DNA from: JABDCD01 sp964469525
GTDB taxonomy: Bacteria > Pseudomonadota > Alphaproteobacteria > Rickettsiales > SXRF01
Direction of reading: 5' to 3'
DNA: 64,000 nucleotides
Assembly (NCBI GenBank): GCA_964469525.1
Contig: CAYXYU010000002.1
Location: 186,001 to 250,000 of the forward strand
Positions 15,810-26,300 of this stretch are shown one piece after another. Position numbers and translations under genes: made by a program. Within the stretch, counting starts at the first letter, position 1; the number at the start of each line of letters is the position of its first letter. A model generated the notes under the pieces. That model had not been told where the DNA came from. It worked only from the letters and a program-made list of their open reading frames with translations, and did not search any database.

Positions 15810-18800
15810 ACATCTCCCGCTTCTTCATTGACCGTCCAATCTTCGCCGCCGTACTGTCGCTGCTGATCTTCATCGCCGGGTTCATCTCGATCTGGCGGCT
15901 GCCGATCTCAGAGTACCCGGAAGTAGTCCCGCCGTCGGTCATCGTTACCGCCATGTATCCCGGCGCCAACCCGCGCGTCATCGCTGAAACGGTGGCGGCG
16001 CCCCTCGAAGAGCAGATCAACGGCGTCGAGGACATGCTCTACATGTTCTCGCAAGGGACTTCCGACGGCATGATGAACCTCACCGTCACCTTCAAGATCG
16101 GCACCGACCCGGACAAGGCGCAGCAACTGGTGCAGAACCGCGTCAACCAGGCACTGCCGCGCCTGCCCGACATCGTGCGCCAGCTCGGCGTCACCACGCT
16201 GAAAAGCTCGTCGGACATTACGCTGGTCGTGCACCTGCTGTCGAAGGATGACCGTTATGACCTGCTCTATCTCGGCAACTACGCCACCCTCAACATCAAG
16301 GACCGCCTGAGCCGCCTGCCGGGCGTCGGGCAGGTGATGCTGTGGGGCGGCAGCGACTACGCCATGCGCATCTGGCTCGATCCGAACAAGGTAGCGGCCC
16401 GTGGCATGTCGGCAATGGACGTGGTGAATGCCATCCGTGAGCAGAACGTGCAGGTGGCGGCCGGGGTGATCGGCGCATCACCGTCGCCGGAAGGTGCTGA
16501 GCTGCAGCTCAACGTCAGCGCCCAGGGTCGCCTGCAGAGCGAAGAGGAGTTCGAGAACATCATCATCAAGACCAGTGAGAACAGGGCAGTGACACGGCTT
16601 AAGGATGTCGCCCGCGTCGAGCTGGGTGGCACCAACTATGCGCTGCGCTCGCTGCTCGATAACGAGCCGGCGGTGGCGATTGGCGTATTCCAGGCGCCGG
16701 GTTCGAACACCATCGACGTCTCCGACCAGGTGCGCGCCGCCATGGATGAACTGAGCAAGGATTTTCCGGAAGGCGTCGAATACTCCATCGTCTACGACCC
16801 GACGACCTTCGTGCGCCAGTCGATCGAGGCGGTGGTCCACACGCTGCTCGAGGCCGTCCTGCTGGTGGTGCTGGTGGTGATACTGTTCCTGCAGACCTGG
16901 CGCGCCTCGATCATCCCGCTGCTCGCCGTGCCGGTTTCCATCGTCGGCACGTTCGCGCTGCTGCTGCTGTTCGGCTTCTCGATCAACGCGCTGTCGCTGT
17001 TCGGGCTGGTGCTGGCGATCGGCATCGTGGTGGATGACGCCATCGTCGTCGTCGAGAACGTGGAGCGCAACATCGAGGAGGGGCTCGACCCGAAGGCCGC
17101 CACCTACCAGGCAATGCGCGAAGTGTCCGGCCCCATCATCGCCATCGGATTGACGTTGGTAGCCGTTTTCGTGCCGATCGCCTTTATCTCAGGCCTCACT
17201 GGTCAGTTCTACCGCCAGTTCGCGCTGACCATCGCCATCTCGACCGTTATCTCCGCTTTCAACTCGCTAACGCTGTCGCCCGCCATGGCGGCGCTGCTGC
17301 TGAAAGGCCACGACGCGCCGAAGGACAGGTTGACGCATGTGATGGAGAAAATTTTTGGTGGGTTAGTTTCTGCTAAAAAGTGGTTTTTCAGTGCTATTGC
17401 CGTATTGCTGAGCGGTAGTATTGCGCTGACCATTTTCGCGCTACTGAAGGGACTGCAAGGACCGTTGATGACATTGAAAGGATTATCATTAAGTCAGGAC
17501 GGTATCATGACTATACTGAAGGCCCTGTCTCCCATACTAGAGGACTTGTTGCGCATCACTATCTGGGGGGTGGCGCTGTTCTTCCTGCTACGTGTCATCC
17601 ATATGAATCTCCGCTGGCCGATCAAGCTTATTATCGTAGCGCTGCTCATAGGTGGACTACTTATCAGCTCCGGGTCGATGGTTCTGACTTTGATCTTCTG
17701 GGCGCTGGCGCTGTTCGGCCTGTTCATTGCGGTTCGCTTTATGGCGTTACCTCCCGTACCGGACGAGCCGCGCGGATTTGAACGCTTCAATAATTTTTTC
17801 CATCAGGCTTCAGAGGGATATTTTGGCCGCCTGCGGCGGGTGCTTGGGCGCAAGTCGCTGGCGATCGGCGTCTATCTGGCGCTGATTGCGCTGACCGGCG
17901 TCGGCTTTGCGCGGGTGCCAACCGGCTACATTCCGCAGCAGGACAAGCAGTACCTGATCGGCGGCGCGCAGCTGCCCGACGGCGCTTCGCTTGACCGCAC
18001 GACGGAGGTGATTCGCCGCATGTCGGAGATCACCATGAACACCCCTGGCGTTGAGCATGCGGTGGCGTTCCCAGGGCTTTCGATCCACGGCTTCACCAAC
18101 AGCTCCAACGCCGGTATCATCTTCGTAACGCTGAAGCCTTTCCATGAGCGGGAGCATTCGGCGGAGGAAATCGCTGGTCAGCTTAATATGCAGTTTGCCC
18201 AGATCAAGGGTGCCATGGTAATGATGCTGGCGCCGCCGCCGGTTATCGGGCTCGGCACCACCGGCGGCTTTAAGCTGCAGATCCAGGACCGCGCCGACCT
18301 CGGCGACGAGGCGCTCTATAACGTCACGCAAGCGGTGATGGGGCAGGTTTACCAGTCGCCCGTCTTCAACCCGCAGCAATCCTATACCGGCTACCAGATC
18401 AATGTGCCGCAGCTCTTCGTCGACATCGACCGCACGAAGGCCAAGCAGCTCGGGCTTGCCGTCACCGATATCTTCCAGACCATGCAGATCTATCTCGGGT
18501 CACTCTACATTAATGATTTCAACAAGTTCGGCCGCACCTATCAGGTCATTGCCCAGGCCGACGCGCCCTTCCGCGCACACCCCGAGGACATTACGAAGCT
18601 TAAAGTAAGAAACGCCATGGGCGAGATGGTGCCGCTGGGCAGCGTGGTGACGGTGCATCAGAGCTACGGGCCGGAGCGCGCCATGCGCTATAACGCCTAT
18701 CGCACCGCCGACATCAACAGCGCTGCGGCGCCGGGCGTATCGTCCGGCCAGGCGCAGGCGGCCATCGTCGAGATTCTTGACAAGACGCTGCCCAAGGGCA

Positions 18801-19402
18801 TGTCCTATGAATGGACGGAATTGACCTACCAGCAGATACTGGCAGGCAATACTGCTATCTTCGTCTTCCCGCTCTGCGTGCTGCTGGTGTTCCTGGTGCT
18901 GGCGGCGCAGTATGAAAGCCTGGTGCTGCCGCTGGCGGTGATCCTCATCGTGCCGATGTGCTTGCTCTGTGCCATCGCCGGGGTGTGGCTGACCCAGGGC
19001 GACAATAACATCTTCACCCAGATCGGCTTCATGGTGCTGGTGGGGCTCGCCTGCAAGAACGCCATCCTCATCGTCGAGTTCGCACGTGAGCTGGAGCTCG
19101 AAGGCAAGTCTCCGCTCGACGCGGCGCTTGAGGCGGCGCGCTTAAGGCTTCGCCCCATTCTGATGACCTCGTTTGCCTTCATCATGGGCGTCGTGCCTCT
19201 GGTGCTCTCGACCGGCGCCGGTGCCGAAATGCGCCACGCCATGGGCATCGCCGTGTTCTCCGGCATGCTCGGCGTCACCTTCTTTGGCCTGTTCCTGACG
19301 CCGGTCTTCTATGTCGGCCTGCGCAACCTGTTCGGCGGCGAGCTACATTCCGCCTCTGCTCCCGCACTGCATGCACATCCGCAGGAGGAGAGGCATGAGT
19401 AG
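15806..19402 (+). CDS. RND multidrug efflux permease (HAE1/AcrB type) with extra membrane insert
   Basis: The inner-membrane proton-driven pump has 1198 residues, against about 1030-1050 for the family. The start (ISRFFIDRPIFAAVLSLLI), the TM4 aspartate pair in IGIVVDDAIVVVEN, and the second-half GTTGGFKLQIQDR and PTGYIPQQDKQYL segments are all standard. Between about residues 500 and 658, where AcrB has a short cytoplasmic linker from TM6 to TM7, there is an insert with four hydrophobic segments (for example FFSAIAVLLSGSIALTIFAL and IKLIIVALLIGGLLISS). Four helices would preserve topology. The inserted DNA (about 17340-17760) looks less GC-rich than its flanks. Coupled by 4 bases to the adaptor and by 8 to the outer-membrane factor. 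Confidence 0.93.
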   Translation: MNISRFFIDRPIFAAVLSLLIFIAGFISIWRLPISEYPEVVPPSVIVTAMYPGANPRVIAETVAAPLEEQINGVEDMLYMFSQGTSDGMMNLTVTFKIGTDPDKAQQLVQNRVNQALPRLPDIVRQLGVTTLKSSSDITLVVHLLSKDDRYDLLYLGNYATLNIKDRLSRLPGVGQVMLWGGSDYAMRIWLDPNKVAARGMSAMDVVNAIREQNVQVAAGVIGASPSPEGAELQLNVSAQGRLQSEEEFENIIIKTSENRAVTRLKDVARVELGGTNYALRSLLDNEPAVAIGVFQAPGSNTIDVSDQVRAAMDELSKDFPEGVEYSIVYDPTTFVRQSIEAVVHTLLEAVLLVVLVVILFLQTWRASIIPLLAVPVSIVGTFALLLLFGFSINALSLFGLVLAIGIVVDDAIVVVENVERNIEEGLDPKAATYQAMREVSGPIIAIGLTLVAVFVPIAFISGLTGQFYRQFALTIAISTVISAFNSLTLSPAMAALLLKGHDAPKDRLTHVMEKIFGGLVSAKKWFFSAIAVLLSGSIALTIFALLKGLQGPLMTLKGLSLSQDGIMTILKALSPILEDLLRITIWGVALFFLLRVIHMNLRWPIKLIIVALLIGGLLISSGSMVLTLIFWALALFGLFIAVRFMALPPVPDEPRGFERFNNFFHQASEGYFGRLRRVLGRKSLAIGVYLALIALTGVGFARVPTGYIPQQDKQYLIGGAQLPDGASLDRTTEVIRRMSEITMNTPGVEHAVAFPGLSIHGFTNSSNAGIIFVTLKPFHEREHSAEEIAGQLNMQFAQIKGAMVMMLAPPPVIGLGTTGGFKLQIQDRADLGDEALYNVTQAVMGQVYQSPVFNPQQSYTGYQINVPQLFVDIDRTKAKQLGLAVTDIFQTMQIYLGSLYINDFNKFGRTYQVIAQADAPFRAHPEDITKLKVRNAMGEMVPLGSVVTVHQSYGPERAMRYNAYRTADINSAAAPGVSSGQAQAAIVEILDKTLPKGMSYEWTELTYQQILAGNTAIFVFPLCVLLVFLVLAAQYESLVLPLAVILIVPMCLLCAIAGVWLTQGDNNIFTQIGFMVLVGLACKNAILIVEFARELELEGKSPLDAALEAARLRLRPILMTSFAFIMGVVPLVLSTGAGAEMRHAMGIAVFSGMLGVTFFGLFLTPVFYVGLRNLFGGELHSASAPALHAHPQEERHE

Positions 19403-20963
19403 GGGGGCGTCATTGCGAGGAGCGCGTAGCGCGACGCGGCAATCCAGTTTCTATAACATACTGGATTGCTTCACTGCGCTCGCAATGACGATAACACTCA
19501 CCGCCTGTTCCCTCTCCCCCGAGTTGGAGCAGCCGGAGCTGGATATTCCTGCCTCCTACAAGGAGCAGGCGTCGGGGGCGCAGATGGCGCCGCCGGAAGG
19601 GGTGTGGAAACCGGTCCCGCCGATGGCACAGGAGGCGCAAGCGGAGTGGTGGAGAATTTTCGGCGACGAATATCTGAACGTGCTCGAGCAGCAGGCGATG
19701 GCTGGCAATCAGTCATTGCAAGCGGCGGCAGCGCGCGTCGAGGTGGCGCGGGCGACGCTGCGCGCCAACGAAAGCGTTTTCCTGCCGAAGATCGAGATTG
19801 GCGCTAATGCAGTGCGCTCCAAGCCATCCGGCGCCGGGGTGGCGGCATTCGGCGGGCCGGTGGGCACGCAGCTGAAGCCCTATACGCTCTATTCAGCGCA
19901 GGGGGTGGCCACCTATGAGCTCGACCTGTTCGGGCGCGTGCGCGAGGGGGAAAAGGCCTATGTCTATGATGCGGCGGCACGGGAGGCGGATTTTCATGCC
20001 GTTCTGCTGGCGCTGCAGGCAGATGTGGCGCAGCATTATTTCTCGCTGCGCGCGCTCGATGCCGAACGGCAGATGTTGCGCGATACGCTGGCTATACGCG
20101 AGGAGGCGGCACGTATCATGCGCCTGCGCTTCGAAGCGGGTGAGGCGGGTGAGGAGAACCATTCGCGCGCGCAAGCTGAACTTGCCTCCGTTACCGCCGA
20201 ACTGCTGGCGCTTGACCGGCAGCGCGCTGTCATGGAACACGCCTTGGCCGTGCTGCTCGGGCGGATGCCGTCTGAGTTCATGCTGCCGGAAATTCCGCTG
20301 CAGGATCTGGTGCCGCCACGCATTCCGGCCGGCCTGCCATCGACGCTGCTTACGCGTCGCCCCGACATCCATGCGGCGCAGGCGGCGATGGCGGCGGCCA
20401 ATGCGCGCATCGGCGTGGCGCGTACGGCCTTTTTCCCGCAAGTCATCCTGACAGCATCTGGCGGCTATGAATCGACCAGCCTGTCTGACATCTTTCTGTG
20501 GAGCAACCGCAGCTGGGCGCTCGGGCAGCTCGCCGGCTCGGCTATTTCCATGACGCTGTTCGATAGCGGTCGCAACATCGCGCGCGTCGACGCCGCCTTC
20601 TCGGCGTTCGACGAGGCAGTGGCCAATTACCGGCAGCAGGTATTGGTGGCATTCCGCGATGTCGAGGACAATCTCGCTGCCCAGCGGCTGTTGGCTGGGC
20701 AGGCGCTTGCCCAGGACGCGGCAGCAGCAGCGGCTACCCGTGCCACCGGCCTGACGCAGCGGCGCTATGAGGAAGGCGACGTAGATTACTTCGATCTGGT
20801 CAATGCGCAGCGCGATTCGCTAGCGGCTGGGCGGATGGCGGTGCAGACGCATGGGCAGCGCCTCATTGCCACCGTGGCCCTGATCCGGGCGCTTGGAGGA
20901 GGATGGGAGCAGCCGGAGCCGCCTTCCTCCGAGTCGCCGATAAGTGGCCCACTATTAGAGTAA
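19395..20963 (+). CDS. RND efflux outer-membrane factor lipoprotein (NodT/OprM family)
   Basis: From ATG 19395 (8-base overlap with the permease stop, GGAGGAG just upstream) the product has about 522 residues. A lipobox LTAC places the lipid cysteine at residue 38. The mature part has AEWWRIFGDEYLNVLEQQA, YELDLFGRVREG and IPAGLPSTLLTRRPDIHAAQ, all hallmarks of OprM-like trimeric channels. ATG 19485 is too close to the cysteine for a signal peptide, so 19395 is preferred. Residues 5-32 of the signal peptide are encoded by a palindromic repeat element (19408-19490) read in frame. It completes a tetR-adaptor-permease-channel operon. Confidence 0.92.
   Translation: MSRGASLRGARSATRQSSFYNILDCFTALAMTITLTACSLSPELEQPELDIPASYKEQASGAQMAPPEGVWKPVPPMAQEAQAEWWRIFGDEYLNVLEQQAMAGNQSLQAAAARVEVARATLRANESVFLPKIEIGANAVRSKPSGAGVAAFGGPVGTQLKPYTLYSAQGVATYELDLFGRVREGEKAYVYDAAAREADFHAVLLALQADVAQHYFSLRALDAERQMLRDTLAIREEAARIMRLRFEAGEAGEENHSRAQAELASVTAELLALDRQRAVMEHALAVLLGRMPSEFMLPEIPLQDLVPPRIPAGLPSTLLTRRPDIHAAQAAMAAANARIGVARTAFFPQVILTASGGYESTSLSDIFLWSNRSWALGQLAGSAISMTLFDSGRNIARVDAAFSAFDEAVANYRQQVLVAFRDVEDNLAAQRLLAGQALAQDAAAAAATRATGLTQRRYEEGDVDYFDLVNAQRDSLAAGRMAVQTHGQRLIATVALIRALGGGWEQPEPPSSESPISGPLLE
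19408..19490. repeat. Palindromic repeat element within a signal-peptide coding region
   Basis: The outer ends CGTCATTGCGAG and CTCGCAATGACG, and the inner GGCAATCCAG facing CTGGATTGC, form a long imperfect hairpin around a 13-base loop (19448-19460). The CGTCATTGCGAG...GCAATCCAG form resembles widely dispersed bacterial palindromic elements. Confidence 0.85.
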
Positions 20964-21011
20964 AGTGATTGTAAATTAAGCAATAGTCCAATGGCTAGTG
21001 TTTTTCCCGCG

Positions 21012-21041
21012 TTGCTACTGCTGGCATATTTGTGGTATAAT
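21012..21041 (+). promoter_or_regulatory. Sigma-70-like promoter of the pilin/FG-GAP gene
   Basis: TTGCTA (21012-21017) and TATAAT (21036-21041) are separated by 18 bases, 35 bases before the ATG at 21076. This is the best -10 match I noticed in the window. Confidence 0.65.
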
Positions 21042-21075
21042 AATTGTTTATTTGATCCTTCCATAGACGGGGACT

Positions 21076-23379
21076 ATGCGCAGGCGGAATTTACTTCGTA
21101 AGAAAAGGGAAGCGGGCTTCTCCCTCATCCAGATGAGCATCATTCTCGGCGCGTCGGCGATTATGCTGACCTCGGTTATTCCCGGGAAGGAAGCGGGTGA
21201 TTACAATAAGAAAGTCGAAATCAGCCTTAAACGATTGGCCAAGGTAGAAGATGCCATGAAGGGCTTCGTAGCCGCCTATGGCCGTCGCCCGTGCCCGGCT
21301 GACGGGCAGTATGGCGTCGGTAATGAAAATTTTGGCAAGGAGGCGGAGAATCGCGGCACCTGCACGGGTGGTATGCAACGGGTGGCCCCGCTCGGGCCCG
21401 ATGCCACCACCCAGTTCGTGGTGGGGGGCACCATCCCGACCAAAACCCTTAATATCTCCGATGAGTACGCCTTCGACGCCTGGGGCAGGCAGTTTACCTA
21501 CGTGGTGGATACGCGGGCGACGAAGATCACCAGCTGCGTCGATCTGCAACGCTGGGGGAACGGGGCGGTAGTGGTGAAGGGCGCGGTGGCGAACCAGGAC
21601 CAGTATGTCATGTATGCCTATATCAGTCACGGGCCGGACGGGCATGGCGGCTGGCCGAGGCAGGGCAGCAGCGTCGCCGACCGTATCAATGCCTATTCCG
21701 CCGATGCTGACACGCAGGACAACGCCTCGGTAGATGGCAGTTTTAATGTCGCTTTCGATAACGAATTTGTCCGCAAGCAGCGTACGCCTACCTTCGATGA
21801 TGTGGTGTACTACGATCCTAAGACAAAGAACACCTGCTGCGTGGGCGCCATCTGCGACATCACGCCAGAAGGTTGGCGCACAGATGACCATGTGCCGGGG
21901 AACAATCCAAGCGATGAGCAGAATGATGTCGGAGCGGTTATTGCCGCCGGTCACGGCCTGCTGGTTGTCGGCGTACCGGACTCCGCAGCATGGTCGGGAA
22001 ACAAAACGCAGGCTGGAAGCGTCTATATTATCAAGCCTGACTTATGGGGCGCTTTTCCAGAGAGCCTATATGATCCAAGAGTACTACGCATCGACGGCGA
22101 AGTTGCGCAGGACAGGTTTGGAGCCGCTGTTGCCATCGGTCAGCTGAATGGCAGTCCGAGCATTATCATCGGCGCGCCGGGTCATGATGCAAATTGGGGA
22201 TGCACGATTGCCAATGGATCGGTGTATATCCTGTTCGATATAAGCGGTGCCAAGTCCAGTACCCAAGATCCGGGCAAAACCGGGGCGCATGATGTGAGCG
22301 ATCGGCTTGGATTAGCCCCACTCAAGGGTATTCGCATGGACGGCGTTTTTACGGAACTGCTGGTGCCGGGGAAGAAAAATACGCTGGCCACCGGTGACAT
22401 CAACGGTGACGGAACGGACGATCTGGTGATTGGGTGGGGGCATGACGAGAAAGTGTTTACGGTGTACGGAGGGAACGATTGGGGGACGTCGGCCACCTGG
22501 CAGTTATCGCATGTGAACGAGGCCGATTTTCCCAAGGGTCATCTCATTATCCCGGAGGCTGGCTACACGGGAATCGGGTCCGTCCTGGCCACCGGGGATA
22601 TTAATGGCGATGGAGAGGATGACATTCTAATCGGCTATGGTGAAGGAAACACAAACGAAGTGCATGTCGCTTTCTTCGATACATTTCCCGATCCTCTCGT
22701 CGATCCCCGTGTTTCATTGAACCCGGCCAATACCTTCCGTATCACCGGCATGGACTCGGCGTTTGACACCTCAACGCTCTCCCTCGCCAGCGGCAATATT
22801 AACAACGATGGATACGATGATATCGTCATCGGTAACAACGGCGTCAATCTGGCCGGGGGCGGCGGCTATGTCGTCTTCGGGGGTAATTCCTTTATTCCCG
22901 GCGGCAGCATGGATGTTTCCACTCTCAATGGAACGAACGGTTTCGAGATGCGGGCCAATGATTTGCAGGCCGCTGGACGCTCGGTTGCCAGCGGCGATAT
23001 CAACGGTGATAATTATGATGATATCCTGGTCGGATCGCCGTTGCAGAGCAGTGGACGCGTGTATGTCGTATTCGGTCAAGATGCGGCGGCGACGCCTTAT
23101 GATAGCCCCTTTAATCTGAACACGCTCAACGGCACCAACGGCTTCATCCTGCAGGGTCCGGCGGTGGAGAGTGAGTTCGGCGCGAATGTCGCTTCTAACG
23201 ACCTGGGTACCCCCCCCACGGCAGGTAATCCGGGCAACAACTTTCCCGACGGCTTTTCCGACATGTTCGTCGGCGCACCGAAATTCGACAATCCTCGCCA
23301 CGGTCACGGTTCAGTATACGAAGTGTACGGCAAGGCTGCCGGCTGGTCACCCAGCCTTGATCTGGGCGCGCTTCCTTAA
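21076..23379 (+). CDS. Pilin-like N-terminus fused to FG-GAP (integrin-alpha-like) repeats
   Basis: The 767-residue protein opens with a basic leader (MRRRNLLRKKREAG) and FSLIQMSIILGASAIMLTS, a type IV prepilin signal and hydrophobic helix. The usual Glu at mature position 5 is Gln. A pseudopilin-like region follows, with FVAAYGRRPCPADGQYG and paired cysteines. From about residue 275 to the end there are FG-GAP blades with calcium-loop motifs: DINGDGTDDLVIG, DINGDGEDDILIG, NINNDGYDDIVIG and DINGDNYDDILVG. This suggests a surface or pilus-tip adhesin with a beta-propeller head. No pilus machinery is adjacent. Its 3' end overlaps the convergent RND permease by 33 bases. Confidence 0.85.
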   Translation: MRRRNLLRKKREAGFSLIQMSIILGASAIMLTSVIPGKEAGDYNKKVEISLKRLAKVEDAMKGFVAAYGRRPCPADGQYGVGNENFGKEAENRGTCTGGMQRVAPLGPDATTQFVVGGTIPTKTLNISDEYAFDAWGRQFTYVVDTRATKITSCVDLQRWGNGAVVVKGAVANQDQYVMYAYISHGPDGHGGWPRQGSSVADRINAYSADADTQDNASVDGSFNVAFDNEFVRKQRTPTFDDVVYYDPKTKNTCCVGAICDITPEGWRTDDHVPGNNPSDEQNDVGAVIAAGHGLLVVGVPDSAAWSGNKTQAGSVYIIKPDLWGAFPESLYDPRVLRIDGEVAQDRFGAAVAIGQLNGSPSIIIGAPGHDANWGCTIANGSVYILFDISGAKSSTQDPGKTGAHDVSDRLGLAPLKGIRMDGVFTELLVPGKKNTLATGDINGDGTDDLVIGWGHDEKVFTVYGGNDWGTSATWQLSHVNEADFPKGHLIIPEAGYTGIGSVLATGDINGDGEDDILIGYGEGNTNEVHVAFFDTFPDPLVDPRVSLNPANTFRITGMDSAFDTSTLSLASGNINNDGYDDIVIGNNGVNLAGGGGYVVFGGNSFIPGGSMDVSTLNGTNGFEMRANDLQAAGRSVASGDINGDNYDDILVGSPLQSSGRVYVVFGQDAAATPYDSPFNLNTLNGTNGFILQGPAVESEFGANVASNDLGTPPTAGNPGNNFPDGFSDMFVGAPKFDNPRHGHGSVYEVYGKAAGWSPSLDLGALP

Positions 23380-26300
23380 GCCTGACCATTTCTCCAGATA
23401 CAGATAAATCACCGGCGTGATATAAAGCGTCAGGAACTGTGACACCAGCAGCCCGCCGACCACGGCGAGGCCGAGCGGCTGGCGCAGCTCGCCGCCGGCG
23501 CCGAAACCGATAGCGATGGGCAGCGTGCCGAGCAGGGCGCACATGGTGGTCATCATGATGGGGCGGAAACGCAAGCGGCAGGCCTCCAGTATGGCTTCCT
23601 CGGCCTCGACGCCGCGATGGCGCGCCGCGATGGCGAAGTCGATCATCATGATGGCGTTCTTCTTCACGATGCCGATCAGCATGACGACGCCGATAATGGA
23701 AATAACCGACAGCTCCATGCCGAACAGCCACAGCGTAATCAGCGCTCCGAGCCCCGCCGACGGCAGGCCGGACAGGATGGTGATGGGATGGATGAAGCTC
23801 TCATAGAGCATTCCCAGAATAATATAGATGACAAGCACCGAGAGGAACAGCAGCATACCCTGGCCCGCCGCCGATTCCTGGAAGGCCTCGGCCGTGCCCT
23901 GGAAATTGGTAGCGATGGTGGGGGGAAGGCCGATCTCTTTTTCGGCGGCACGAATGTGGCCGACTGCATCCGATAGCGGCATGTCTTCGGTAAGGTTGAA
24001 CGAGATGGTCACCGACGGCAGTTGGCCCTGGTGATTGACCGACAGGGGCCCGGTGCCGTACACCACCTTCGAGACGGCGTCCAGCGGCACCAGCGTGCCG
24101 TCCTGGCTGCGCACGTAGAGGTTCTTGATGTCCTCCGGCGAGCGCTGCGCCTCCTCTTTGACTTCGAGGATTACCTGATAATCGTTGGAAGGGGTGAAGA
24201 GGGTGGCGACCTGGGACGTGCCGAAGGCCGAATAAAGTACCCCGCGCACATCGTCGAAATCCACGCCCATGCTGGCGGCTTTCTCCTGGTCGAGCACGAC
24301 GCGCGCCTCGAGGCTTTTCAGCTGCAAATCGCTGGTGACGTCTTGAAAGCCCGGCTTTTTAGCGATAGCCTTTTCCATCGCCTCGGCCCATTGGTAGATT
24401 TCCTGCAGATCGCTACCCTGCAGCGTATACTGATACAGGCTCTTGGTCAGCCGTCCGCCGATGCGGATGTTCTGCACCGGTTGCATGAACACGCTGATGC
24501 CGGTAGCCGCACTAAGCTTCTTGCGTAGCCGCGCGATCACTTCCTGTGCCGGCGGACGTTGATCACGGTCCGCAAGGCTGAAGAACATGCGGCCCGTATT
24601 GAGCGAGCCTCCTCCTCCTCCGCCGCCGACCGCGAAGAACACGTTTTTCACCGCCGGGTCAGCGCGCACGATCTCGGCCACCTGCCGCTGCTTGGCGACC
24701 ATGGCGTCATAGGAGATGTCCTGCGCTGCTTCCGTTGAGGCAAAAACGAAGCCGGTATCCTCGAGCGGAAAAAAGCCCTTGGGCATGATGGCAAAGGCGA
24801 AAATCGTCACGAGCAGGCTGGTGACGGTAAGTATGAGCGTGGCGCGCCGATAGCGCATCACTGCTTCCAGCGTCTGCTGATAGAGGCCAAGCAGCTGGTT
24901 AAACCCGTGCTCCAGCTTTTTCGACCATTCGGGCTCTTCCTCCTCTTCACCTTCGCGGTGCGGTTTCAGCCAGCGGCTGCATAACATGGGAGTGAGTGTG
25001 AGCGATACTAGGCCGGAGATCAGGATTGCCATGCTGATGGTGACAGCGAACTCACGAAATAGCCGCCCGACGATGCCGCCCATGAACAGCACGGGGATGA
25101 ACACGGCGACCAGCGACAGGGTGATCGAGAGGATGGTGAAGCTGATCTCGCGCGCGCCTTTTATCGCCGCTTCAAAGGGTTTCATGCCTTTCTCAATGTA
25201 ACGCACGATGTTTTCCAGCATGACGATGGCGTCGTCCACGACGAAGCCGACGCATAAGGTCAGCGCCAGCAGCGACACATTATTGATCGAATAGCCCAAC
25301 ATGGCCATGCCGCCATAGGTGCCGACGATGGAGAGCGGCACTGCCACTGCCGGGATGAAGGTGGCCGACGCCTTGCGCAGGAACAAAAAGATGGTGATCA
25401 ACACCAGCACTACCGCCAGCGCCAGAGTGAACTGCACGTCATGCACCGATTCCTTGACCGCGACCGAACGGTCAAACATCGGCGTCAGTTCGATGGATGG
25501 CGGCAGCTGGGCACGGAACACCGGCAGCAGCGCGCGCACGCGTTCGACCACTTCGATGGTGTTGGCATCGGGCTGACGCTGGATGGCGAGCACCACGGCG
25601 CGTTTCCCGTCGATGACGCCGATCGAGCGTGTGTTTTCGACCGAATCGGTGACGGTGGCGACGTCCTGCAGCCGGACCGGCGCGCCGCCGCGCCAGGTGA
25701 CGACCAGCGGGCGGAAGCCTTCGGCGCTTTCCGGCTGGCCTTCGACCTTGAGGTTGAACAGCTGCTTCTCACCGCTGATGATACCGACCGGTGCGCTCGA
25801 AGCGGCGGCGGAAATCGCCTCTTTCAATTCAGTGAAGCTCATATTATGGGCTGCGAGCGCACGGGGATCGGCCTGCACGCGCACAGCGTATTTCTGCGAC
25901 CCGTAAACCAGTACCTGCGCCACACCCTGCAGGGTTGAGATGCGCTGCGCTATCATCGTCTCCGCGTACTCATTGACCCGGGCAATGGGTACCGTCGCCG
26001 ACGAGACGGCAATGAAGAAGACCGGCTGGTCGGCGGGGTTCACCTTGCGGAACGAGGGCGGCGAGGGCATCTCGGCCGGCAGGCGGCGCTGGGTGGCGGC
26101 GATGGCGGTCTGCACGTCGAGCGCCGCCCCGTCGATGTCGCGGTCGAGATCGAACTGTAAGGTGATGCTGGTCTGACCCAGTTCGCTCGACGACGTCATG
26201 GAACTGATGCCGGCGATGGTCGAGAACTGGCGCTCGAGCGGAGTCGCCACCGAGGCGGCCATGGTCTCCGGGCTGGCGCCGGGCAGGCTGGCGGAGACCT

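Noticed and set aside
25441..25480. Third copy of the TetR operator, from TTGACC and GGTCAA seen in the second RND permease
   Set aside because: The half-sites have the wrong spacing and lie inside the coding region far from any promoter; probably chance.
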